NCBI GenBank assembly: GCA_958299035.1
Contig: CATQJL010000223.1
Coordinates: forward strand, 49,706,302-49,770,301
Source: Cylicocyclus nassatus
Lineage: Eukaryota; Nematoda; Chromadorea; Rhabditida; Strongylidae
Direction: 5' to 3'
Length of the DNA stretch: 64,000 bases
Numbering within the stretch: position 1 is the stretch's first letter; every line of letters begins with the position of its first letter. Shown one piece after another: positions 12,701 to 27,700 of the stretch. Under the pieces are notes generated by a model that was not told where the DNA came from, ran no database searches, and saw only the letters and a list, made by a program, of their open reading frames with translations. The translations under genes were made by a program, and so were the position numbers.

Positions 12701-15700
12701 GAAGCATCAGTGGGAAGCGGTTGTCCGTCTTCCCCGAGGGGCTTACCGCTGGAGTCTGTTGGGATGGGTTTTCCGTCGGGGCCGATAGGTGCACCAGATC
12801 TGTCAGTGGGCAATGGCCGACCATCTTTTCCAACGACTGGATAAATGGGACGACGGTGCATATCGGTGGGAATGGGACTACCGTCTGGACCCACAACAGG
12901 GTAGATATAATTTCCTGAGTCATCTGTGGGAAGTGGTTGGCCGTCTGGTCCCAGTAGTCTGCCCTCTTCGTCTTTTTCTACAATTGTACCATCATCAGTG
13001 ATATAGTTGCCAGAAGCGTCTGTTGGTAGTGGTGATCCGTCCGGTTTTGTTACCGGATAGATCACATTGCCACTCTCATCTGTTGGTAATTCTTTGCTAA
13101 CCGCCTCTTCCAAGGGAACAGTGACATAGTTGCCAGAAGCATCAGTGGGAAGCGGTTGTCCGTCTTCCCCGAGGGGCTTACCGCTGGAGTCTGTTGGGAT
13201 GGGTTTTCCGTCGGGGCCGATAGGTGCACCAGATCTGTCAGTGGGCAATGGCCGACCATCTTTTCCAACGACTGGATAAATGGGACGACGGTGCATATCG
13301 GTGGGAAGGGGACTACCGTCTGGACCCACAACAGGGTAGATGTAATTTCCTGAGTCATCTGTGGGAAGTGGCTGGCCGTCTGGTCCCAGTGGTCTGCCCT
13401 CCTCATCTTTTTCGATGATTACGCCTTCATCAGTGATGTATTTTCCAGAAGCATCCGTTGGTAGTGGTGATCCGTCCGGTTTCGTTACCGGATAGATCAC
13501 ATTGCCACTCTCATCTGTTGGTAATTCTTTGCTAACCGCCTCTTCCAAGGGAACAGTGACATAGTTGCCAGAAGCATCAGTGGGAAGCGGTTGTCCGTCT
13601 TCCCCGAGGGGCTTACCGCTGGAGTCTGTTGGGATGGGTTTTCCGTCGGGGCCGATAGGTGCACCAGATCTGTCAGTGGGCAATGGCCGACCATCTTTTC
13701 CAACGACTGGATAAATGGGACGACGGTGCATATCGGTGGGAAGGGGACTACCGTCTGGACCCACAACAGGGTAGATGTAATTTCCTGAGTCATCTGTGGG
13801 AAGTGGCTGGCCGTCTGGTCCCAGTGGTCTGCCCTCCTCATCTTTTTCGATGATTACGCCTTCATCAGTGATGTATTTTCCAGAAGCATCCGTTGGTAGT
13901 GGTGATCCATCCGGTTTCGTTACCGGATAGATAACATTGCCACTAGCATCTGTTGGTAATTCTTTGCTAATCGCCTCTTCCAAGGGAACAGTGACATAGT
14001 TGCCAGAAGCATCAGTGGGAAGCGGTTGTCCGTCTTCCCCGAGGGGCTTACCGCTGGAGTCTGTTGGGATGGGTTTTCCGTCGGGGCCGATAGGTGCACC
14101 AGATCTGTCAGTGGGCAATGGCCGACCATCTTTTCCAACGACTGGATAAATGGGACGACGGTGCATATCGGTGGGAAGGGGACTACCGTCTGGACCCACA
14201 ACAGGGTAGATGTAATTTCCTGAGTCATCTGTGGGAAGTGGTTGGCCGTCTGGTCCCAGTGGTCTGCCCTCTTCGTCTTTTTCTACAATTGTACCATCAT
14301 CAGTGATATAGTTGCCAGAAGCGTCTGTTGGTAGTGGTGATCCGTCCGGTTTTGTTACCGGATAGATCACATTGCCACTCTCATCTGTTGGTAATTCTTT
14401 GCTAACCGCCTCTTCCAAGGGAACAGTGACATAGTTGCCAGAAGCATCAGTGGGAAGCGGTTGTCCGTCTTCCCCGAGGGGCTTACCGCTGGAGTCTGTT
14501 GGGATGGGTTTTCCGTCGGGGCCGATAGGTGCACCAGATCTGTCAGTGGGCAATGGCCTACCATCTTTTCCAACGACTGGGTAAATGGGACGACGGTGCA
14601 TATCGGTGGGAAGGGGACTACCGTCTGGACCCATAACAGGGTAGATGTAATTTCCTGAGTCATCTGTGGGAAGTGGCTGGCCGTCTGGTCCCAGTGGTCT
14701 GCCCTCTTCGTCTTTTTCTACAATTGTACCATCATCAGTGATGTATTTTCCAGAAGCATCCGTTGGTAGTGGTGATCCGTCCGGTTTCGTTACCGGATAG
14801 ATAACATTGCCACTCGCATCTGTTGGTAATTCTTTGCTAACCGCCTCTTCCAAGGGAACAGTGACATAGTTGCCAGAAGCATCAGTGGGAAGCGGTTGTC
14901 CGTCTTCCCCGAGGGGCTTACCGCTGGAGTCTGTTGGGATGGGTTTTCCGTCGGGGCCGATAGGTGCACCAGATCTGTCAGTGGGCAATGGCCTACCATC
15001 TTTTCCAACGACTGGGTAAATGGGACGACGGTGCATATCGGTGGGAAGGGGACTACCGTCTGGACCCACAACAGGGTAGATGTAATTTCCTGAGTCATCT
15101 GTGGGAAGTGGTTGGCCGTCTGGTCCTAGTGGTCTGCCCTCTTCGTCTTTTTCTACAATTGTACCATCATCAGTGATATAGTTGCCAGAAGCGTCTGTTG
15201 GTAGTGGTGATCCGTCCGGCTTTGTTACCGGATAGATCACATTGCCACTCTCATCTGTTGGTAATTCTTTGCTAACCGCCTCTTCCAAGGGAACAGTGAC
15301 ATAGTTGCCAGAAGCATCAGTGGGAAGCGGTTGTCCGTCTTCCCCGAGGGGCTTACCGCTGGAGTCTGTTGGGATGGGTTTTCCGTCGGGGCCGATAGGT
15401 GCACCAGATCTGTCAGTGGGCAATGGCCGACCATCTTTTCCAACGACTGGATAAATGGGACGACGGTGCATATCGGTGGGAATGGGACTACCGTCTGGAC
15501 CCACAACAGGGTAGATGTAATTTCCTGAGTCATCTGTGGGAAGTGGCTGGCCGTCTGGTCCCAGTGGTCTGCCCTCTTCGTCTTTTTCTACAATTGTACC
15601 ATCATCAGTGATATAGTTGCCAGAAGCGTCTGTTGGTAGTGATGATCCGTCCGGCTTTGTTACCGGATAGATCACATTGCCACTCTCATCTGTTGGTAAT

Positions 15701-18700
15701 TCTTTGCTAACCGCCTCTTCCAAGGGAACAGTGACATAGTTGCCAGAAGCATCAGTGGGAAGCGGTTGTCCGTCTTCCCCGAGGGGCTTACCGCTGGAGT
15801 CTGTTGGGATGGGTTTTCCGTCGGGGCCGATAGGTGCACCAGATCTGTCAGTGGGCAATGGCCGACCATCTTTTCCAACGACTGGATAAATGGGACGACG
15901 GTGCATATCGGTGGGAATGGGACTACCGTCTGGACCCACAACAGGGTAGATGTAATTTCCTGAGTCATCTGTGGGAAGTGGCTGGCCGTCTGGTCCCAGT
16001 GGTCTGCCCTCCTCATCTTTTTCGATGATTACGCCTTCATCAGTGATGTATTTTCCAGAAGCATCCGTTGGTAGTGGTGATCCGTCCGGTTTCGTTACCG
16101 GATAGATAACATTGCCACTCGCATCTGTTGGTAATTCTTTGCTAACCGCCTCTTCCAAGGGAACAGTGACATAGTTGCCAGAAGCATCAGTGGGAAGCGG
16201 TTGTCCGTCTTCCCCGAGGGGCTTACCGCTGGAGTCTGTTGGGATGGGTTTTCCGTCGGGGCCGATAGGTGCACCAGATCTGTCAGTGGGCAATGGCCTA
16301 CCATCTTTTCCAACGACTGGGTAAATGGGACGACGGTGCATATCGGTGGGAAGGGGACTACCGTCTGGACCCACAACAGGGTAGATGTAATTTCCTGAGT
16401 CATCTGTGGGAAGTGGTTGGCCGTCTGGTCCTAGTGGTCTGCCCTCTTCGTCTTTTTCTACAATTGTACCATCATCAGTGATATAGTTGCCAGAAGCGTC
16501 TGTTGGTAGTGGTGATCCGTCCGGTTTTGTTACCGGATAGATCACATTGCCACTCTCATCTGTTGGTAATTCTTTGCTAACCGCCTCTTCCAAGGGAACA
16601 GTGACATAGTTGCCAGAAGCATCAGTGGGAAGCGGTTGTCCGTCTTCCCTGAGGGGCTTACCGCTGGAGTCTGTTGGGATGGGTTTTCCGTCGGGGCCGA
16701 TAGGTGCACCAGATCTGTCAGTGGGCAATGGCCGACCATCTTTTCCAACGACTGGATAAATGGGACGACGGTGCATATCGGTGGGAATGGGACTACCGTC
16801 TGGACCCACAACAGGGTAGATGTAATTTCCTGAGTCATCTGTGGGAAGTGGCTGGCCGTCTGGTCCCAGTGGTCTGCCCTCTTCGTCTTTTTCTACAATT
16901 GTACCATCATCAGTGATATAGTTGCCAGAAGCGTCTGTTGGTAGTGATGATCCGTCCGGCTTTGTTACCGGATAGATCACATTGCCACTCTCATCTGTTG
17001 GTAATTCTTTGCTAACCGCCTCTTCCAAGGGAACAGTGACATAGTTGCCAGAAGCATCAGTGGGAAGCGGTTGTCCGTCTTCCCCGAGGGGCTTACCGCT
17101 GGAGTCTGTTGGGATGGGTTTTCCGTCGGGGCCGATAGGTGCACCAGATCTGTCAGTGGGCAATGGCCTACCATCTTTTCCAACGACTGGGTAAATGGGA
17201 CGACGGTGCATATCGGTGGGAAGGGGACTACCGTCTGGACCCACAACAGGGTAGATGTAATTTCCTGAGTCATCTGTGGGAAGTGGTTGGCCGTCTGGTC
17301 CTAGTGGTCTGCCCTCTTCGTCTTTTTCTACAATTGTACCATCATCAGTGATATAGTTGCCAGAAGCGTCTGTTGGTAGTGGTGATCCGTCCGGTTTTGT
17401 TACCGGATAGATCACATTGCCACTCTCATCTGTTGGTAATTCTTTGCTAACCGCCTCTTCCAAGGGAACAGTGACATAGTTGCCAGAAGCATCAGTGGGA
17501 AGCGGTTGTCCGTCTTCCCTGAGGGGCTTACCGCTGGAGTCTGTTGGGATGGGTTTTCCGTCGGGGCCGATAGGTGCACCAGATCTGTCAGTGGGCAATG
17601 GCCGACCATCTTTTCCAACGACTGGATAAATGGGACGACGGTGCATATCGGTGGGAATGGGACTACCGTCTGGACCCACAACAGGGTAGATGTAATTTCC
17701 TGAGTCATCTGTGGGAAGTGGCTGGCCGTCTGGTCCCAGTGGTCTGCCCTCTTCGTCTTTTTCTACAATTGTACCATCATCAGTGATATAGTTGCCAGAA
17801 GCGTCTGTTGGTAGTGATGATCCGTCCGGCTTTGTTACCGGATAGATCACATTGCCACTCTCATCTGTTGGTAATTCTTTGCTAACCGCCTCTTCCAAGG
17901 GAACAGTGACATAGTTGCCAGAAGCATCAGTGGGAAGCGGTTGTCCGTCTTCCCCGAGGGGCTTACCGCTGGAGTCTGTTGGGATGGGTTTTCCGTCGGG
18001 GCCGATAGGTGCACCAGATCTGTCAGTGGGCAATGGCCGACCATCTTTTCCAACGACTGGATAAATGGGACGACGGTGCATATCGGTGGGAATGGGACTA
18101 CCGTCTGGACCCACAACAGGGTAGATGTAATTTCCTGAGTCATCTGTGGGAAGTGGCTGGCCGTCTGGTCCCAGTGGTCTGCCCTCCTCATCTTTTTCGA
18201 TGATTACGCCTTCATCAGTGATGTATTTTCCAGAAGCATCCGTTGGTAGTGGTGATCCGTCCGGTTTCGTTACCGGATAGATAACATTGCCACTCGCATC
18301 TGTTGGTAATTCTTTGCTAACCGCCTCTTCCAAGGGAACAGTGACATAGTTGCCAGAAGCATCAGTGGGAAGCGGTTGTCCGTCTTCCCCGAGGGGCTTA
18401 CCGCTGGAGTCTGTTGGGATGGGTTTTCCGTCGGGGCCGATAGGTGCACCAGATCTGTCAGTGGGCAATGGCCTACCATCTTTTCCAACGACTGGGTAAA
18501 TGGGACGACGGTGCATATCGGTGGGAAGGGGACTACCGTCTGGACCCACAACAGGGTAGATGTAATTTCCTGAGTCATCTGTGGGAAGTGGTTGGCCGTC
18601 TGGTCCTAGTGGTCTGCCCTCTTCGTCTTTTTCTACAATTGTACCATCATCAGTGATATAGTTGCCAGAAGCGTCTGTTGGTAGTGGTGATCCGTCCGGC

Positions 18701-21700
18701 TTTGTTACCGGATAGATCACATTGCCACTCTCATCTGTTGGTAATTCTTTGCTAACCGCCTCTTCCAAGGGAACAGTGACATAGTTGCCAGAAGCATCAG
18801 TGGGAAGCGGTTGTCCGTCTTCCCTGAGGGGCTTACCGCTGGAGTCTGTTGGGATGGGTTTTCCGTCGGGGCCGATAGGTGCACCAGATCTGTCAGTGGG
18901 CAATGGCCGACCATCTTTTCCAACGACTGGATAAATGGGACGACGGTGCATATCGGTGGGAATGGGACTACCGTCTGGACCCACAACAGGGTAGATGTAA
19001 TTTCCTGAGTCATCTGTGGGAAGTGGCTGGCCGTCTGGTCCCAGTGGTCTGCCCTCCTCATCTTTTTCGATGATTACGCCTTCATCAGTGATGTATTTTC
19101 CAGAAGCATCCGTTGGTAGTGGTGATCCGTCCGGTTTTGTTACCGGATAGATCACATTGCCACTCTCATCTGTTGGTAATTCTTTGCTAACCGCCTCTTC
19201 CAAGGGAACAGTGACATAGTTGCCAGAAGCATCAGTGGGAAGCGGTTGTCCGTCTTCCCCGAGGGGCTTACCGCTGGAGTCTGTTGGGATGGGTTTTCCG
19301 TCGGGGCCGATAGGTGCACCAGATCTGTCAGTGGGCAATGGCCTACCATCTTTTCCAACGACTGGGTAAATGGGACGACGGTGCATATCGGTGGGAAGGG
19401 GACTACCGTCTGGACCCACAACAGGGTAGATGTAATTTCCTGAGTCATCTGTGGGAAGTGGTTGGCCGTCTGGTCCTAGTGGTCTGCCCTCTTCGTCTTT
19501 TTCTACAATTGTACCATCATCAGTGATATAGTTGCCAGAAGCGTCTGTTGGTAGTGGTGATCCGTCCGGCTTTGTTACCGGATAGATCACATTGCCACTC
19601 TCATCTGTTGGTAATTCTTTGCTAACCGCCTCTTCCAAGGGAACAGTGACATAGTTGCCAGAAGCATCAGTGGGAAGCGGTTGTCCGTCTTCCCTGAGGG
19701 GCTTACCGCTGGAGTCTGTTGGGATGGGTTTTCCGTCGGGGCCGATAGGTGCACCAGATCTGTCAGTGGGCAATGGCCGACCATCTTTTCCAACGACTGG
19801 ATAAATGGGACGACGGTGCATATCGGTGGGAATGGGACTACCGTCTGGACCCACAACAGGGTAGATGTAATTTCCTGAGTCATCTGTGGGAAGTGGCTGG
19901 CCGTCTGGTCCCAGTGGTCTGCCCTCCTCATCTTTTTCGATGATTACGCCTTCATCAGTGATGTATTTTCCAGAAGCATCCGTTGGTAGTGGTGATCCGT
20001 CCGGTTTTGTTACCGGATAGATCACATTGCCACTCTCATCTGTTGGTAATTCTTTGCTAACCGCCTCTTCCAAGGGAACAGTGACATAGTTGCCAGAAGC
20101 ATCAGTGGGAAGCGGTTGTCCGTCTTCCCCGAGGGGCTTACCGCTGGAGTCTGTTGGGATGGGTTTTCCGTCGGGGCCGATAGGTGCACCAGATCTGTCA
20201 GTGGGCAATGGCCTACCATCTTTTCCAACGACTGGGTAAATGGGACGACGGTGCATATCGGTGGGAAGGGGACTACCGTCTGGACCCACAACAGGGTAGA
20301 TGTAATTTCCTGAGTCATCTGTGGGAAGTGGTTGGCCGTCTGGTCCTAGTGGTCTGCCCTCTTCGTCTTTTTCTACAATTGTACCATCATCAGTGATATA
20401 GTTGCCAGAAGCGTCTGTTGGTAGTGGTGATCCGTCCGGCTTTGTTACCGGATAGATCACATTGCCACTCTCATCTGTTGGTAATTCTTTGCTAACCGCC
20501 TCTTCCAAGGGAACAGTGACATAGTTGCCAGAAGCATCAGTGGGAAGCGGTTGTCCGTCTTCCCTGAGGGGCTTACCGCTGGAGTCTGTTGGGATGGGTT
20601 TTCCGTCGGGGCCGATAGGTGCACCAGATCTGTCAGTGGGCAATGGCCGACCATCTTTTCCAACGACTGGATAAATGGGACGACGGTGCATATCGGTGGG
20701 AATGGGACTACCGTCTGGACCCACAACAGGGTAGATGTAATTTCCTGAGTCATCTGTGGGAAGTGGCTGGCCGTCTGGTCCCAGTGGTCTGCCCTCCTCA
20801 TCTTTTTCGATGATTACGCCTTCATCAGTGATGTATTTTCCAGAAGCATCCGTTGGTAGTGGTGATCCGTCCGGTTTTGTTACCGGATAGATCACATTGC
20901 CACTCTCATCTGTTGGTAATTCTTTGCTAACCGCCTCTTCCAAGGGAACAGTGACATAGTTGCCAGAAGCATCAGTGGGAAGCGGTTGTCCGTCTTCCCC
21001 GAGGGGCTTACCGCTGGAGTCTGTTGGGATGGGTTTTCCGTCGGGGCCGATAGGTGCACCAGATCTGTCAGTGGGCAATGGCCTACCATCTTTTCCAACG
21101 ACTGGGTAAATGGGACGACGGTGCATATCGGTGGGAAGGGGACTACCGTCTGGACCCACAACAGGGTAGATGTAATTTCCTGAGTCATCTGTGGGAAGTG
21201 GTTGGCCGTCTGGTCCCAGTGGTCTGCCCTCTTCGTCTTTTTCTACAATTGTACCATCATCAGTGATATAGTTGCCAGAAGCGTCTGTTGGTAGTGGTGA
21301 TCCGTCCGGTTTTGTTACCGGATAGATCACATTGCCACTCTCATCTGTTGGTAATTCTTTGCTAACCGCCTCTTCCAAGGGAACAGTGACATAGTTGCCA
21401 GAAGCATCAGTGGGAAGCGGTTGTCCGTCTTCCCCGAGGGGCTTACCGCTGGAGTCTGTTGGGATGGGTTTTCCGTCGGGGCCGATAGGTGCACCAGATC
21501 TGTCAGTGGGCAATGGCCGACCATCTTTTCCAACGACTGGATAAATGGGACGACGGTGCATATCGGTGGGAATGGGACTACCGTCTGGACCCACAACAGG
21601 GTAGATGTAATTTCCTGAGTCATCTGTGGGAAGTGGCTGGCCGTCTGGTCCCAGTGGTCTGCCCTCCTCATCTTTTTCGATGATTACGCCTTCATCAGTG

Positions 21701-24700
21701 ATGTATTTTCCAGAAGCATCCGTTGGTAGTGGTGATCCGTCCGGTTTCGTTACCGGATAGATAACATTGCCACTCGCATCTGTTGGTAATTCTTTGCTAA
21801 CCGCCTCTTCCAAGGGAACAGTGACATAGTTGCCAGAAGCATCAGTGGGAAGCGGTTGTCCGTCTTCCCCGAGGGGCTTACCGCTGGAGTCTGTTGGGAT
21901 GGGTTTTCCGTCGGGGCCGATAGGTGCACCAGATCTGTCAGTGGGCAATGGCCTACCATCTTTTCCAACGACTGGGTAAATGGGACGACGGTGCATATCG
22001 GTGGGAAGGGGACTACCGTCTGGACCCACAACAGGGTAGATGTAATTTCCTGAGTCATCTGTGGGAAGTGGTTGGCCGTCTGGTCCTAGTGGTCTGCCCT
22101 CTTCGTCTTTTTCTACAATTGTACCATCATCAGTGATATAGTTGCCAGAAGCGTCTGTTGGTAGTGGTGATCCGTCCGGCTTTGTTACCGGATAGATCAC
22201 ATTGCCACTCTCATCTGTTGGTAATTCTTTGCTAACCGCCTCTTCCAAGGGAACAGTGACATAGTTGCCAGAAGCATCAGTGGGAAGCGGTTGTCCGTCT
22301 TCCCTGAGGGGCTTACCGCTGGAGTCTGTTGGGATGGGTTTTCCGTCGGGGCCGATAGGTGCACCAGATCTGTCAGTGGGCAATGGCCGACCATCTTTTC
22401 CAACGACTGGATAAATGGGACGACGGTGCATATCGGTGGGAATGGGACTACCGTCTGGACCCACAACAGGGTAGATGTAATTTCCTGAGTCATCTGTGGG
22501 AAGTGGCTGGCCGTCTGGTCCCAGTGGTCTGCCCTCCTCATCTTTTTCGATGATTACGCCTTCATCAGTGATGTATTTTCCAGAAGCATCCGTTGGTAGT
22601 GGTGATCCGTCCGGTTTCGTTACCGGATAGATAACATTGCCACTCGCATCTGTTGGTAATTCTTTGCTAACCGCCTCTTCCAAGGGAACAGTGACATAGT
22701 TGCCAGAAGCATCAGTGGGAAGCGGTTGTCCGTCTTCCCCGAGGGGCTTACCGCTGGAGTCTGTTGGGATGGGTTTTCCGTCGGGGCCGATAGGTGCACC
22801 AGATCTGTCAGTGGGCAATGGCCGACCATCTTTTCCAACGACTGGATAAATGGGACGACGGTGGATATCGGTGGGAAGGGGACTACCGTCTGGACCCACA
22901 ACAGGGTAGATGTAATTTCCTGAGTCATCTGTGGGAAGTGGCTGGCCGTCTGGTCCCAGTGGTCTGCCCTCCTCATCTTTTTCGATGATTACGCCTTCAT
23001 CAGTGATGTATTTTCCAGAAGCATCCGTTGGTAGTGGTGATCCGTCCGGTTTTGTTACCGGATAGATCACATTGCCACTCTCATCTGTTGGTAATTCTTT
23101 GCTAACCGCCTCTTCCAAGGGAACAGTGACATAGTTGCCAGAAGCATCAGTGGGAAGCGGTTGTCCGTCTTCCCCGAGGGGCTTACCGCTGGAGTCTGTT
23201 GGGATGGGTTTTCCGTCGGGGCCGATAGGTGCACCAGATCTGTCAGTGGGCAATGGCCTACCATCTTTTCCAACGACTGGGTAAATGGGACGACGGTGCA
23301 TATCGGTGGGAAGGGGACTACCGTCTGGACCCACAACAGGGTAGATGTAATTTCCTGAGTCATCTGTGGGAAGTGGTTGGCCGTCTGGTCCCAGTGGTCT
23401 GCCCTCTTCGTCTTTTTCTACAATTGTACCATCATCAGTGATATAGTTGCCAGAAGCGTCTGTTGGTAGTGGTGATCCGTCCGGTTTTGTTACCGGATAG
23501 ATCACATTGCCACTCTCATCTGTTGGTAATTCTTTGCTAACCGCCTCTTCCAAGGGAACAGTGACATAGTTGCCAGAAGCATCAGTGGGAAGCGGTTGTC
23601 CGTCTTCCCCGAGGGGCTTACCGCTGGAGTCTGTTGGGATGGGTTTTCCGTCGGGGCCGATAGGTGCACCAGATCTGTCAGTGGGCAATGGCTGACCATC
23701 TTTTCCAACGACTGGATAAATGGGACGACGGTGCATATCGGTGGGAAGGGGACTACCGTCTGGACCCACAACAGGGTAGATATAATTTCCTGAGTCATCT
23801 GTGGGAAGTGGTTGGCCGTCTGGTCCCAGTGGTCTGCCCTCTTCGTCTTTTTCGATGATTACGCCTTCATCAGTGATGTATTTTCCAGAAGCATCCGTTG
23901 GTAGTGGTGATCCGTCCGGTTTCGTTACCGGATAGATAACATTGCCACTCGCATCTGTTGGTAATTCTTTGCTAACCGCCTCTTCCAAGGGGACAGTGAC
24001 ATAGTTGCCAGAAGCATCAGTGGGAAGAGGTTGTCCGTCTTCCCCGAGGGGCTTACCGCTGGAGTCTGTTGGGATGGGTTTTCCGTCGGGGCCGATAGGT
24101 GCACCAGATCTGTCAGTGGGCAATGGCCGACCATCTTTTCCAACGACTGGATAAATGGGACGACGGTGCATATCGGTGGGAATGGGACTACCGTCTGGAC
24201 CCACAACATGGTAGATATAATTTCCTGAGTCATCTGTGGGAAGTGGTTGGCCGTCTGGTCCCAGTGGTCTGCCCTCTTCGTCTTTTTCGATGATTACGCC
24301 TTCATCAGTGATGTATTTTCCAGAAGCATCCGTTGGTAGTGGTGATCCGTCCGGTTTCGTTACCGGATAGATAACATTGCCACTCGCATCTGTTGGTAAT
24401 TCTTTGCTAACCGCCTCTTCCAAGGGGACAGTGACATAGTTGCCAGAAGCATCAGTGGGAAGAGGTTGTCCGTCTTCCCCGAGGGGCTTACCGCTGGAGT
24501 CTGTTGGGATGGGTTTTCCGTCGGGGCCGATAGGTGCACCAGATCTGTCAGTGGGCAATGGCCGACCATCTTTTCCAACGACTGGATAAATGGGACGACG
24601 GTGCATATCGGTGGGAATGGGACTACCGTCTGGACCCACAACATGGTAGATATAATTTCCTGAGTCATCTGTGGGAAGTGGTTGGCCGTCTGGTCCCAGT

Positions 24701-27700
24701 GGTCTGCCCTCCTCATCTTTTTCTACAATTGTACCATCATCAGTGATATAGTTGCCAGAAGCGTCTGTTGGTAGTGGTGATCCGTCCGGTTTTGTTACCG
24801 GATAGATCACATTGCCACTCTCATCTGTTGGTAATTCTTTGCTAACCGCCTCTTCCAAGGGAACAGTGACATAGTTGCCAGAAGCATCAGTGGGAAGCGG
24901 TTGTCCGTCTTCCACGAGGGGCTTACCGCTGGAGTCTGTTGGGATGGGTTTTCCGTCGGGGCCGATAGGTGCACCAGATCTGTCAGTGGGCAATGGCCTA
25001 CCATCTTTTCCAACGACTGGGTAAATGGGACGACGGTGCATATCGGTGGGAAGGGGACTACCGTCTGGACCCACAACAGGGTAGATGTAATTTCCTGAGT
25101 CATCCGTGGGAAGTGGTTGGCCGTCTGGTCCCAGTGGTCTGCCCTCTTCGTCTTTTTCTACAATTGTACCATCATCAGTGATATAGTTGCCAGAAGCGTC
25201 TGTTGGTAGTGGTGATCCGTCCGGTTTTGTTACCGGATAGATCACATTGCCACTCTCATCTGTTGGTAATTCTTTGCTAACAGCCTCTTCCAAGGGAACA
25301 GTGACATAGTTGCCAGAAGCATCAGTGGGAAGCGGTTGTCCGTCTTCCCCGAGGGGCTTACCGCTGGAGTCTGTTGGGATGGGTTTTCCGTCGGGGCCGA
25401 TAGGTGCACCAGATCTGTCAGTGGGCAATGGCCTACCATCTTTTCCAACGACTGGGTAAATGGGACGACGGTGCATATCGGTGGGAAGGGGACTACCATC
25501 TGGACCCACAACAGGGTAGATGTAATTTCCTGAGTCATCTGTGGGAAGTGGTTGGCCGTCTGGTCCCAGTGGTCTGCCCTCCTCATCTTTTTCGATGATT
25601 ACGCCTTCATCAGTGATGTATTTTCCAGAAGCATCCGTTGGTAGTGGTGATCCGTCCGGTTTTGTTACCGGATAGATCACATTGCCACTCTCATCTGTTG
25701 GTAATTCTTTGCTAACCGCCTCTTCCAAGGGAGCAGTGACATAGTTGCCAGAAGCATCAGTGGGAAGCGGTTGTCCGTCTTCCCCGAGGGGCTTACCGCT
25801 GGAGTCTGTTGGGATGGGTTTTCCGTCGGGACCGGTAGGAGCACCAGATCTATCAGTGGGCAATGGCCTACCATCTTTTCCAACGACTGGGTAGATGGGA
25901 CGACGGTGCATATCGGTGGGAAGGGGACTACCGTCTGGACCCACAACAGGGTAGATGTAATTTCCTGAGTCATCTGTGGGAAGTGGTTGGCCGTCTGGTC
26001 CCAGTGGTCTGCCCTCTTCGTCTTTTTCTACAATTGTACCATCATCAGTGATATAGTTGCCAGAAGCGTCTGTTGGTAGTGGTGATCCATCCGGTTTTGT
26101 TACCGGATAGATCACGTTGCCACTCTCATCTGTTGGTAATTCTTTGCTAACCGCCTCTTCCAAGGGAGCAGTGACATAGTTGCCAGAAGCATCAGTGGGA
26201 AGCGGTTGTCCGTCTTCCCCGAGGGGCTTACCGCTGGAGTCTGTTGGGATGGGTTTTCCGTCGGGGCCGATAGGTGCACCAGATCTGTCAGTGGGCAATG
26301 GCCTACCATCTTTTCCAACGACTGGGTAAATGGGACGACGGTGCATATCGGTGGGAAGGGGACTACCGTCTGGACCCACAACAGGGTAGATGTAATTTCC
26401 TGAGTCATCTGTGGGAAGTGGTTGGCCGTCTGGTCCCAGTGGTCTGCCCTCTTCGTCTTTTTCTACAATTGTACCATCATCAGTGATATAGTTGCCAGAA
26501 GCGTCTGTTGGTAGTGGTGATCCGTCCGGTTTTGTTACCGGATAGATCACATTGCCACTCTCATCTGTTGGTAATTCTTTGCTGACAGCCTTTTCCAAGG
26601 GAACAGTGACATAGTTGCCAGAAGCATCAGTGGGAAGCGGTTGTCCGTCTTCCCCGAGGGGCTTACCGCTGGAGTCTGTTGGAATGGGTTTTCCGTCGGG
26701 GCCGATAGGTGCACCAGATCTGTCAGTAGGCAATGGCCTACCATCTTTTCCAACGACTGGGTAAATGGGACGACGGTGCATATCGGTGGGAAGGGGACTA
26801 CCGTCTGGACCCACAACAGGGTAGATGTAATTTCCTGAGTCATCTGTGGGAAGTGGTAGGCCGTCTGGTCCCAGTGGTCTGCCCTCTTCGTCTTTTTCTA
26901 CAATTGTACCATCATCAGTGATATAGTTGCCAGAAGCGTCTGTTGGTAGTGGTGATCCGTCCGGTTTTGTTACCGGATAGATCACATTGCCACTCTCATC
27001 TGTTGGTAATTCTTTGCTGACAGCCTTTTCCAAGGGAACAGTGACATAGTTGCCAGAAGTATCAGTGGGAAGCGGTTGTCCGTCTTCCCCGAGGGGCTTA
27101 CCGCTGGAGTCTGTTGGGATGGGTTTTCCGTCGGGGCCGATAGGTGCACCAGATCTGTCAGTGGGCAATGGCTTTACCATCACGACTGGGTAGATGGGAC
27201 GTCGGTGCATATCGGTGGGAAGGGGACTACCGTCTGGACCCACAACAGGGTAGATGTAATTTCCTGAGTCATCTGTGGGAAGTGGTTGGCCGTCAGGTCC
27301 TAGTGGTTTACCCTCTTCGTCTTTTTCGATTATTGTACCCTCGTCAGTGATATAGTTGCCAGAAGCGTCTGTTGGTAGTGGTGATCCGTCTGGTTTCGTT
27401 ACCGGATAGATCACATTGCCACTCTCATCTGTTGGTAATTCTTTGCTAACAGCCTCTTCCAAGGGAACGGTGACATAGTTACCAGAAGCATCAGTAGGAA
27501 GCGGTTGTCCGTCTTCCCCAAGGGGCTTACCACTGGCATCTGTTGGGATGGGTTTTCCGTCGGGACCGATAGGAGCACCAGATCTATCAGTGGGCAATGG
27601 CCTACCATCTTTTCCAACGACTGGGTAGATGGGACGTCGGTGCATATCGGTGGGAAGGGGACTACCGTCTGGACCCACAACAGGGTAGATGTAATTTCCT

